This document shows positions 54,824 to 64,000 of a DNA stretch of 64,000 nucleotides, piece after piece. Origin of the DNA: Massospora cicadina (Eukaryota; Entomophthoromycota; Entomophthoromycetes; Entomophthorales; Entomophthoraceae); NCBI GenBank assembly GCA_022478985.1, contig JAKSZP010002654.1:124001-188000 (forward strand), written 5' to 3'. The notes under the pieces were generated by a model. The model did not search any database, was not told where the DNA came from, and saw nothing but the letters and a program-made list of their open reading frames with translations. The position numbers and the translations under genes are program-made. Numbering within the stretch: the stretch's first letter is position 1; every line of letters begins with the position of its first letter.

Positions 54824-55673
54824 TGTAAGGAGAGTGTCTATAACTCTCCTGTTCCCAGCGTGATAGTGCTCATTGCACAGGCCCAACGCCAGGGAACTAG
54901 CCGTTAAATCAAAAGTCATTATTGCCCAGCAGAGGGTGCTGGAGCAATAATAACTCCAGCAAAAGCGAGCGATTATCAAGAAAACCCAACCCAAAATTAC
55001 ACGGTGCACTAAGGGAGAAATGGGAAACGTCCCAGGTTGGAGGGAACCTGGACGAACCATTAGTGCACTAAGTGATAGCCTAATCATATATAAAATATTG
55101 TGGTTAAGGTAGCATGAGACCTCCTCAAAGGGGTCCATGCACAAGATTGTTTGGAATAGCATTTAATAAAAAATGGTAAAAATGGGGAAATTTTATTTGA
55201 TAAGTCGACCAACAAGGAGTGTTGGTCATGAGAAACAAAATTAAACTATGCTGGGGAAATATGGGGTTTGCTGAAGTGGGCTCAAGCACTGACCCACCAA
55301 TAGGCATACACTACCATCCAGATTGGTAGAATACGCCAAAACTGACTTCACTCGTGTAATTGATTAAAATTGGATTTGACCCAAATGTGTGAATTTGTAA
55401 ATGAATCAGGTTTCAAAACCCATTCCTCAACTAACTAAACTGAACTGTCTTCATTTATTACAAAAATCATTTAGTTTTTAACGCCTGGGATGACGTAAGG
55501 TGCTGGGTGTTTGGCACCTCACTAGTACCAACCTGAGCATATTTAGCTTGTACCCAGCGTTGGTCCAATGTGTGCCTGAGGTCAGGGAGGGCCTGAAGCT
55601 TCACCTTCTGGGCCTCCTGGCACCCAGCCTTATCCTTGGGTTGGTCCCAATATGATGTCATCTACCCATGACA
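54824..55673 (-). repeat. 3' LTR of element H
   Basis: On the minus strand it starts TGTCATGGGTAGATGACATC and ends ...CTCTCCTTACA. It contains the short inverted repeat CAGGTTGGAGGGAACCTG (about 55031-55048) also present in the other LTR. Confidence 0.92.
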
Positions 55674-55970
55674 TTACCCTCTCCTCCCAACGGGGCCAAC
55701 CCCCCTCCAGGGGCTTGCGCAAGGGAAAAGTTTTTGTGGGCAGGGGCCAACTTCATGGTAGCAACGGTCAGTTTAGGTTGAGATCTGGCCTCCTGGGGGA
55801 AGCACTTGTGGAAGGCTTCAATCAGACCTTGGGCATGCACACAGTCGTACACTGGTACCCAACTGTTCTCTGCAGCGTCAAAGCCCTTCCAGGATACCAG
55901 GTACTCCAGTCTTCTTTTAACGCGGCGGGAGGCAACTATTTCTTCTACCTACCACTCTGGCGCCCCATTC
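55467..55970 (-). pseudogene. Chromodomain and LTR-encoded tail of element H polyprotein
   Basis: The chromodomain (about 55830-55965) has VEEIVASRRVKRRLEYLVSW followed by KGFDAAENSWV, keeping the WKG tryptophan. One codon before VEEI is a stop. The frame continues (55658-55852) with VHAQGLIEAFHKCFP and MKLAPAHK. After a frameshift at the LTR border, the tail (55467-55661) reads KVKLQALPDLRHTLDQRWV and AKYAQVG. The same tail is in the 5' LTR (60611-60799) and in element G. Confidence 0.85.
55674..55693 (-). other. Polypurine tract of element H
   Basis: The minus strand reads CCGTTGGGAGGAGAGGGTAA, ending at the LTR start TGTCATGG. Confidence 0.8.
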
Positions 55971-56073
55971 AAGAGATAGGCCGCAGGAGTCTCTGGTGGG
56001 GGGTATTTAATAACGTCAGTTTGCTCTCAGGAAACACAGAGAAGATCCTAAATGAAAGGGAAAGATCTAGCTG

Positions 56074-57092
56074 TTATGAGGCATGGCACACTTTTCTAAC
56101 AATGCGGTAGGGGCCAATCCTCTTTGGTCCCAGCTTCTTGCACTGCTGCTTGATAGGGATGTTACGAGCATCAAGCATCACAAGATCTCCTTCCTTGTAC
56201 GCAGGACCCACTTGGCGCTTCCCATCAGCGTTCTCCTTATACACTTGCATTGGCACCTCCAAGCTTATGGAAACCCCTTGTGGAACTTCTTGATTGTCTT
56301 GGCAAAGTCCACCACCGCTTCAACCTTAGACCCACAGCTGGTCTCCATGTTAAAGGCAGGGTTAAAGCCATGGCTGGCGAAAAAAGGGGAACAACCAATT
56401 GAAGAATGCAATGTGCTGATGTAACTAAATTGGGCCATAGGAAGGTGAGAAGCCCAATCTGAATGATCCACGGCGGTGTAACACCGCAGGAACTGCTCCA
56501 AGACTGGTTTAATTATTCAGTCTGCCCATCTGATTGAAGGTGATAGGCAGTCAAATGGCAAGGGAGAATCTGAAGAGTCTTACACAACTCTTCCCAAAAG
56601 ACGGAGGTAAATTGGGCTCCCCAGTCACTGATAATCTCTTGGGAAACACCATAGAACGCAAACACATGTGTGACGAAGAACTTAGCCATCTCAGCCATAG
56701 TTATTGTTATTCTGCAAGGAATGAAGTGGGTGAACTTTGTAAAACGGTCTACCACCACCTTGTGGCATTGTAACCATCAGAGACAGGTAGTTCCACAATT
56801 AAATCCACCCATAGAAAAGTCCAGGGCCCTTCAGCTTTCTGGACTGATACCAACAACCCTGCTAAAGGTTAAAGATTTGGCTTCATTTGGTTGCTGATCA
56901 AACAATCATTACAATACCGCCCCACCTGAGCAGGTAAGCCCTTTCAACCGTAGGTGCAATGTATCAACTCCAAGGACTTTGCTTTCCCATGATGACCAAT
57001 GGTGATTCCATCTTGATGGTCCCGGATGATTTCCAGGCGCAGTGGTCCAGCAGGTACCCAAAGGCGCCCCTGAAACCACACCATCTCATCCT
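56074..57092 (-). pseudogene. Integrase relic of element H
   Basis: The zinc region is near 56930-57085 (GHHGKAKSLELIH). The core frame 56513-56758 keeps all three catalytic positions: MVVDRFTKFTHFIPC, IISDWGAQFTS and SDGQTE. A frame break follows. Then come AVDHSDWASHLPMAQFSY (56265-56501) and, at 56074-56262, GDLVMLDARNIP and GPKRIGPYRIVRKV, the GPY module. The chromodomain follows. The core alone looks undamaged, but stops lie on both sides. Confidence 0.9.
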
Positions 57093-57760
57093 TTATGTGA
57101 TAACCCCTGGATAGGTCCTCTTGATTAAAGCGCTCTTAGCGAGTACCATAGTATATTCAGCAGATAGCAGCTGAAAAAGGACCACCTTTCTGAACATACC
57201 ATATTCCTCTGCATTTTCTAGAGGTGCAAGCGCTGGACTGTTGGCCGAGGGAGAGGGAAGTTGAGACAAAATTTTACTTAAAGGAATCATCACCTGAGTT
57301 TTGTAGACCTCTACCTCCTTTGGATCAGGAGCTAAAGCAGGGTTGCGGCTTAAAGCATCCGCAAAACCATTATTCTTGCCCTTGGTGAATTCGTAAGAAA
57401 AGGCAAATTGGGCAAGGGTCTCATGCCAACAGGTCTGCCGTGGGGTTAGGGCATGATGGGCGCGGTAGTACAGCAATGCACGGTGATCTGTATGTATGTG
57501 GAATGATTTTAGTAGAGCCATGCAAGTGGTGATGCCAATATGTCAGCGCCTCCACCACTGCTAGTAATTCCTTGTTGTAAACGGCGTAATTCAACTCAGG
57601 CAGAGACATTTTCCTGGAAAAATATCCCACTGGATGCTCTATTCCATATTCATCTACTTTTAATTAGGTAGCCGCTATGGCGAAGTTGGAGGCATCAGTA
57701 GACACAATGTTCTTTTTGGAAGAGTCAACATGGTGAAGGATGGACGTGGACAACAGGGTG
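57093..57760 (-). pseudogene. RNase H relic of element H
   Basis: Acidic blocks are in order: NIVSTDASNFAIAA (about 57665-57705), NKELLAVVEALTYW (about 57545-57585), HIHTDHRALLYY (about 57465-57505) and NNGFADALSRNP (about 57340-57375). A TAA stop at 57664-57666 precedes LKVDEYG, at the same codon as in element G. The frame 57093-57521 runs on towards integrase (EYGMFRKVVL). Confidence 0.9.
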
Positions 57761-57771
57761 CACTTCACAGC

Positions 57772-58698
57772 TTAGAAAGCATCCTCCAAAATGGGGGACC
57801 ACTGAAGCACTTTTGCACCACCAGCCCTATACAAGGGCGCTTCCACCTCAGAAAGATTTATTGTGACCTTCTTTAGGAACGTACACGTCCCCAAAAAACT
57901 CCTCAATTCTTTTACTGAAGTAGGGGTAGTCCACTCACGAATCGCCCTCTCCTTGTCTGGAGTTATCATGTGTCCTTAGTCAAACACGACGTTGCCCAGA
58001 AAAGTGACCTGGGACTTGAAGAATTCACACTCGCTTATTTTTAGCATAAGGCTGGCTGCCTTTAACTGCTCCACCACTTTCCAAAAGTGTACTGCATGGG
58101 ACTCCTGATCAGGGGAAAACACCAGAATGTCGTCCATTTAGAAAACCACGCATACCTCTAACAAGTCCTCCAACGCTGCATCAATGCGGCGTTGAAAGAT
58201 AGCAGGGGCATTCTTAAGCCTACAGGGCATGACCCAAAATTGGAAGATCCCTTTTCTGGTACAGAATGTGGTTAACCACTCTTTCCCCTTTTTAAACCAG
58301 ATCTGATTGAAAGCATTGAGGAAATCCAGTTTGGAGAAGACCTTCGGCTTTAACATATATCGCGCAATCTGTGAATTCAAAGGGATGGGATGGAGGTTTG
58401 GTACAGTAACGTTATTGAGGTTCTCATAGTCTACAAATGGGTGCAGAGTACCATCAGAGTTCTCAACAAAGATCAGTGGGGAGCAAACAGGGGAGGTACG
58501 CTGAAAAATCGCACCTTTAGCTAACTGTTCCTTCACCCACACATCCAACGCCTCTTCCTCCCAGACAGTCAATGAGTAAATGAAAGAAGATATACGCACA
58601 AGATCCATAGTGAGCTTGCGGTCACAATCGAACTCAGAGTGCTCAGTAAGTGCGTTAGCAGATGCTGCATCAAAAGAGGATTCCAAACCTACAAGCAA
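57772..58698 (-). pseudogene. Reverse transcriptase relic of element H
   Basis: The frame 58138-58698 (186 codons) holds SPVCSPLIFVENSDGTLHPF, DYENLNNVT, KVFSKLDFLNAFNQI, GKEWLTTF, GIFQFWVMPC and LKNAPAIFQRRID. It ends in CVVF followed by a stop where the tyrosine of YMDD should be, then MDDILVF. The connection frame 57772-57969 has VKELRSFLGTCTFLKK. Apart from the stop, the palm is close to intact. Confidence 0.9.
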
Positions 58699-58725
58699 GA
58701 AGGTATAGGAACTTCCACTGAGCCT

Positions 58726-59318
58726 TCAGCAAAGGGGAAGGCTATAAGGGTGAAGGTGGGGCCAGTGGGGCAATTCGCCCTGGGCGCTAGCCTCAGACAA
58801 AGGAAAAACTAATGTGCGACCATTCTTTAATGTTTGGGATAGGGCATTCTCTTTCAAGTTGGTTTTAACGTCAAACTTCCGCCACCACTCCACTCCCAAA
58901 ATGATAGGGAACAAGAGTTTTTGATAGCTTGGATGTGATTAGACAAGTGGTACTTGCCAACCTGATAGTCCAATGTCCCCCTAATATTCAGAGTGGGAAT
59001 ACCTTAAGACGCCACTCCATTAACCACGCCACCTGGCAAGTAACTCAGCTCTAGGTAGTCGGCTAGGCATTGGTCCATAAAGTTATTAGAGGCGCCAGTA
59101 TCCCTCAGTACAGTGGTGCTGAATTTCCTTAGTGGAGATGAAAGGGTAGCAGATAGTAGAAGTAACCCTGAATGGTCTTGATTAATAGCAGACGACGCCA
59201 GAACATCACCAATAAACTCATCCTCTGGCATTAGCACATCAACAAGGTGTGTTTTTGAATCATAGAAGGAGGTGAAATAGTTGGCCACTCTTACTTCTGA
59301 GGCCACATACCCCACCAT
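58726..59318 (-). pseudogene. Protease relic of element H
   Basis: The frame 59004-59318 carries the retropepsin site VLRDTGASNNFMDQCLADYL (about 59075-59125). The frame 58726-58914 carries FPIILGVEWWRKFDV, the C-terminal hydrophobic block, and then LKNGRTLVFPLSEA. About 90 bases between them are frameshifted. Confidence 0.85.
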
Positions 59319-59329
59319 GCCTTCTGCAG

Positions 59330-59924
59330 GTGCATATACTTTATCATACTTAAAAGAAGTTCTTTCTCCACTTCCTGAGTGCCGAGGATTATAGAAGGGT
59401 CAAATGAGGGTTCTCAGGGGTTATTTGATATACTCAAATACGCTTCTCAACCAGGCCATAAGATCTAATAAACGGCTCAGAGGTTTGAAAAAGTATTTTG
59501 TCATAAAACGCGTTTTTAGGCGTGAATGACCCTTATCCCCCAACGGCAACAGAAGGCCTGACATTATCCAAGGCCAACACCCCCAGGCCCATCTGCGCTG
59601 ATTCCACTGGCATTGTCTGAATGCACTGTCGAAGGAAAACTCGTTTTTTAATTTTAAATTGATAAATTTTGCAGAAAGTCGAAGAATCACAACTTTTGGA
59701 CCTCAAACCATCTGTATCCACCAGGTACAAGCATGAAGGGTGGATACTTTCCAGTTGGAGGTAACCATAATAACGCTGAGTTGCTCCAACCTTCAGGAAA
59801 TAAGAGGAAACAGCGGTGTGGCTAACCACAGATAAAGCCCACAGCTGGCGCCCACTGTTTCCACTTCAGAAAAGTTCCACACAGAAAAAGTTCATGCACA
59901 TAGATTTAAGTGGTTGGTCGACTA
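59330..59924 (-). other. Leader of element H, no recognisable Gag
   Basis: It starts TTAGTCGACCAACCACTT on the minus strand just inside the 5' LTR. It has CCTTATTTCCTG and YLQLESIHPSC, SKSCDSSTF segments shared with element G. No capsid or zinc-knuckle motif was found, and only ~600 bases separate LTR and protease. Confidence 0.5.
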
Positions 59925-60777
59925 ATGTAAGGAGAGTGTCTTTAACTCTCTTGTTCCCAGAGTGGTAGTGCTCGGTGCACAGGCCCAATGCCAGGGGACT
60001 AGCCGTTAGAATAAAAGTCATTATTGCCTAGCAGAGGGTGCTGGAGCAATAATAACTCCAGAAAAAGCAATCGATTATCAAGGTAAAAACCCAACCCAAA
60101 ATGACATGGTGCACTAAGGGAGTAATAGGAAACGTCCCAGGTTGGAGGGAACCTGGAAGAACCAACAGTTCACTAAGTGATAGCCTAATCATATATAAAA
60201 TGTTGTGGTTAAGGTAGCGCGAGACCTCCTCAAAGGGGTCCATGCACAGGATTGTTCAGAATAGCATTTATAAAAAATGGTAAAAATGGGGAAATTTTAT
60301 TTTGTAAGTCGACCAAAAAGGAGTGTTGGTCATGAGAAACAAAATTAAACTATGCTGGGGAAATATGGGGTTTGCTGAAGTGGGCCCAAGCACTGACTCA
60401 CCAATAGGCATACACTACCATCAGGATTGGTAGAATACGCCAAAACTGACTTCAATCATGTAATTGATTGAAATTGGATCTAATGCAAAGGTGTGAATTT
60501 GTAAATGGAATGGGTTTTAATACCCTGTTCCTTGACTAACCAAACTGAACTGTCTGCATTTTTACAAAAATTATTTGTTTTAACGCCTGGGCTTACGTAA
60601 GGGGCTTGGCTTATGGCAACTTACTAGTACCAACCTGAGCATATTTAGCTTGTACCCAGCGTTGGTCCAATGTGTGCCTGAGGTCAGGGAGGGACTGAAG
60701 CTTCACCTTCTGGGCCTCCTGGCGCCCAGCCTTACCCTTGGGGTTGGTCCCCACTATGATGTCATCTACCCATGACA
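59925..60777 (-). repeat. 5' LTR of element H
   Basis: 853 bases, TGTCATGGG to CTTACA on the minus strand. It is nearly collinear with 54824-55673 with only scattered substitutions and tiny gaps, the closest LTR pair in the window. Confidence 0.92.
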
Positions 60778-63700
60778 AAGTCATGGGACGTTCCCCCACA
60801 AGCGCAAGAGAGGACCTATGGTACCATCAGAACCCTTATCATAGTTAAGCGATTTTGCTCATGTGTTGATAAGAGTGTGTCACTGTTTTAGTCCCTAAAT
60901 ATCCTCAGTAACGCCCTTTTAACCTCTTCCATAATGACAATAATTGAGAGTGTCTCAGGAAGATATCCAAAAATAGGGGTTACCAACAGGATATGAAAAA
61001 CATTCTAACCCAGTTATTAACCCAACCCCCTTAAAGTGATACTGTGTGTCCCAAATCTCAGAAACCCTTTACTGAGGCAGAGAAGCTAAAAAAGACCATC
61101 TTTATAATTAGTATATTGCGGATCAATAAAGTGATCTGACAGACTGATCATAGTGGTTATAAACAAAAATTGATCGTTAAGATTGATCTTAATTAAGTAA
61201 AGTATGCAAAACAAATGTTTACACAAATCCAATCAGGGTTTTCTCTATTGTAATACATCTGCTGCCAATCCAAGGTATTCAGTGTCAAAGCTTTTATGAT
61301 TATGTGAAAGATTTCAGAAAACCCTGATAATTCACTCTGTTTTCCTCATACTAAACATTGGTGAACTCTAGAAAGAGGGTCCAGGTCATTAAATTCTTAG
61401 TCACCTTCCACTACCCTCCCTTTCTCACACTATAAAAACAACAGCCCCTACTAAGGTATGTTGTCATTTCATTCCCTATTTTTACCTTTCTTCTAAATAA
61501 CTTCATGTCCTATTTGTTCTCCTTAAATTCCGCCTGTTTTAAATAATATTATTTTTTGTATTATTCCAGCAAACACTCCGCCATCTGCATTTTGATATCA
61601 ATAAAAATTAGTGGGCCTTCAATCTATCAATATAGTAGCTCTACGCGTCCTAGCAAAAGTTTTCAAAAATTATGTTCCCAATTTATATTTTTTATCTTTC
61701 ACTCACAAAGGCCATTTCCAAACCCAAAATTCTCCCCCTTTATCTAACACAAACTCAGCTTAATACAGTCAACCAGGGCTCCTAAAATGTCAATCATGAC
61801 ATGACACCTAGAGCAAAGAAAGCCTGTATACTAAACTTGAAGTGTTACCAGTCTTCAGATCAATAATAGAACCCAAATTTGGGGCAACCTACACCTGACT
61901 ATATCAACAAAAAGATCTGACACCATGATAACTTTTCTGACCCCATGTGGGAGCTTTATCAAATCCACCAACTTTTAATGATTTTCAAGCTTAACTAAGA
62001 TATAAATCTAACCAATTTGAGCTTATGCACGTATTTGTTGATTTTCTAGTAAGTCAGTACCCTTAAATGTGCCTGGATGCAATCAGAGATATTAGAGGGA
62101 ATCAAAGTACGCTGACTTCATACTATAGTCCAAAGATGGTAATCCAGGAGGAGTAAATGTCTTCTGAACCTCCTCACCCCTGAGGTTTCCCCAGTAAGAC
62201 CTGCGGTTGCCACCATTGCAGCCATCTGGATTGCTATGATCTTAGGTACATATATGAATTTATATTTCCCATAAAGGTATCCTAGATCCTCCATTTTTTA
62301 AAGCGTTAGTACTGCTGTGCCACTGGCATTATAAACCTTCCACTGTGCTTTATCACACTCAGGCTGGAAGCCCAGACATACTTTAGATAGCATTATCCAA
62401 GACATAATAAACTGACTAATAACTTTTGCTTTATCTGTCCTCATCCACAATGGATATGGCGTTTTATTGCTTAATTTGATAACAATTTGTATTCTTCCTC
62501 TGTGACCCAGTTTCCTTTTGTTGGAAATCATCTCACTCATCCAGGGCTGAAAAAAGTTTATGACGACACATAGCAATGACCACCGAGCATCAGCATCTGT
62601 TTCCCCTCCTACAGTAAGCTTGTAAGTAGTGGGAATCCGCCAGTTTCCTCTATAGAATTAGAAAACAGGCTCTATATGCCCTGGACAAACTCCAGGTATG
62701 ATTTTCAGAAGAGGGTTCTCAGACTCATGCTCCTACTGACGCCTAGAAATAGTGGCTTTCCTGGATGCAATAGAAGGTGATGCTAACCGTTGGTGAGAGT
62801 AGTGTTAAGTTATGCAACTAAGATTGAAATCTCACACCTTTACTGAACCTGATATCTCCAGCAGAGCATGCACCTAAGACCAGAGCTCTCTCCTCTTCCA
62901 TCTTTTCACCTTGTATTATGTTGCTCATGATCTATTATCTCTTGTGGAGGCCTTTGCGGCGCAAGCCCCTACAGTTAAATTCTACTAGATTCGCGGTAAC
63001 TGATTTCAGAGCCGCCCTGGACATAACTGAATCCAGCAATCTAATAAAAGATCACCCCTATATCCATGAGGAATATTTCTCTGTAGCATATTCAATTGGG
63101 GATTGACCTCTCTAGAAAACCATATCTTCAGTGGATTTAAGTCATTTTCCTCAAGCATTCTCCCTTCCACAGCTAAATTTAGGTCTGTTAAAAACGTCTC
63201 TATCTGTCTGTTCAGGGAATAAGGGTTCCAGAAATTATACTTCTGGGATTTCAGTGACATCTTCTTGTCATTAAACCTCTAAAAAGATTAAAAGAGCCGA
63301 TCATTGACCCCTTTCTTTGAGGAAGAAGTGTAAAATGGTGATGAAACCGGATCCTGAAACCAAACTATAGCGGAAAAAGGTAGCCTAGGGCGAAGCTTTT
63401 TCAAGCATGAGCAAAGATTTATTACATGCCAAGGATCTACCTTCTATTCAACTTTGCCTACACCTTCTAATTCCAGGAACTTAATGTTTTCTCAAAATAG
63501 TTGAATTTGGGCCCTTCTTTCTTGTGAATTAGAAAAAGATGGTCATAATTTTAAACTCCTTATAAACCACCTTGACTTGACCAGGATAATCTCGTGGATA
63601 GTTTTTTAAGATAAACAGCATACCAACGGGATACTAAGGGTACATTAATTATTATGGGAGCTGCACCACCTTCCGCTGCTCATTTTGCATTGTGTGACCA

Positions 63701-64000
63701 ATAAAGAAGATCTAGTATACTCTTGTTGCCATTACCTTTAGAACAGGAGCACGTGAGACTATAGTAGAAGATCGCTTGGACACAGGTGCGCCAGTAAACA
63801 TATGAAATTTATTGTTGCACAATCACAGGACCTTGACACCGACTATTTCCTCCTATACTTGGTGTATCTTTAGAACCATGACATTCTACAATTTACAGCG
63901 CCTAGTGCAATTTTCATCCATGTCTGCTTCTGTAATTATATATTTTGGTCATGCGTGAGTTGATGTACCCTTCAATCATGGTTGTGGTTGTCAGCGCCGC
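60778..64000 (-). other. Right edge, unassigned; may include gag region of element L
   Basis: Minus-strand open stretches at 62298-62576 (YPLWMRTDKAKVISQF, LGFQPECDKAQWKVYN) and 63006-63260 (NPYSLNRQIETFLTDLN, LNMLQRNIPHGYRGD) look protein-like. I cannot place them in a family. By position they could be the gag of element L. Around 61430-61460 a CACTATAAAAACAACAGCCCC stretch resembles an LTR promoter, but no partner was found. No other feature is supported. Confidence 0.3.

Larger units (their letters stand above)
54824..60777 (-). mobile_element. Element H: chromovirus (Ty3/Gypsy), best preserved in the window
   Basis: The LTRs are 59925-60777 (853 bases) and 54824-55673 (850 bases), closely similar. 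The target duplication is AAGAC (54819-54823) versus AAGTC (60778-60782). The minus-strand interior has protease, RT, RNase H, integrase and chromodomain, with long open stretches but stops and frameshifts. Gag is not recognisable. It is the relative of element G and, from LTR similarity, the most recent LTR insertion here. Confidence 0.92.

Noticed and set aside
61420..61470. Cellular promoter with TATA box
   Set aside because: No gene follows and it resembles LTR promoter sequence. It is left inside the unassigned right edge.
1..64000. CRISPR array, rRNA genes, bacterial operons
   Set aside because: No regularly spaced repeats, rRNA-like segments or compact same-strand gene runs were seen.

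Overview
This 64 kb window is a graveyard of transposable elements. I found no cellular protein gene, rRNA, tRNA gene or CRISPR array. The DNA is AT-rich and eukaryotic. Almost everything recognisable is a broken Ty3/Gypsy LTR retrotransposon, joined by tRNA-derived SINEs and a small LINE-like element. Two elements are chromoviruses, with a chromodomain after integrase. The style of the elements and the depth of nesting suggest a fungus with a greatly expanded genome. A rust (Pucciniales), perhaps an Austropuccinia-like species, is my best guess, but that rests on general resemblance only.

Layout. Positions 1-15960 hold an old plus-strand Gypsy element (J). It was split by a minus-strand element of the same broad family (A, 1733-8879) and by a 1.8 kb minus-strand ORF1-only element ('half-LINE', 9586-11412). 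J's 3' LTR (15421-15960) is also the 5' LTR of the next plus-strand element (C, 15421 to about 42242). C is broken twice. Element B (18465-24403, plus) sits in the integrase zinc-finger region, and element E (25063-41452, minus) sits in the integrase C-terminal region. E's 3' LTR is itself split at 25722/35343 by a block, K, with TGTAAG...CTTACA ends. K contains chromovirus G (26770-34750, plus). G's 5' LTR contains a second half-LINE copy (27487-29421, minus). E's 5' LTR contains a SINE (40470-40749). The deepest stack is therefore C > E > K > G > half-LINE.

The right part holds a SINE (43290-43576), a miniature LTR element (44795-46020), and an LTR pair around a 2 kb interior with no recognisable domain (47249-50610, element I). 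It also holds a minus-strand Gypsy relic (L, about 50640-54823 and possibly beyond 60778). L is interrupted by an E-family LTR (53066-53760) and by the best-preserved element of the window, chromovirus H (54824-60777, minus). The last 3.2 kb is unassigned.

How the parts relate. The SINEs and the half-LINEs share one 3' tail, so they probably used the same LINE machinery. Chromoviruses G and H share three features: no recognisable Gag, a stop codon at the same place in RNase H, and a polyprotein C-terminus that runs into the 3' LTR. All reading frames are interrupted, so every coding entry is a relic. Boundaries without visible signals are approximate.
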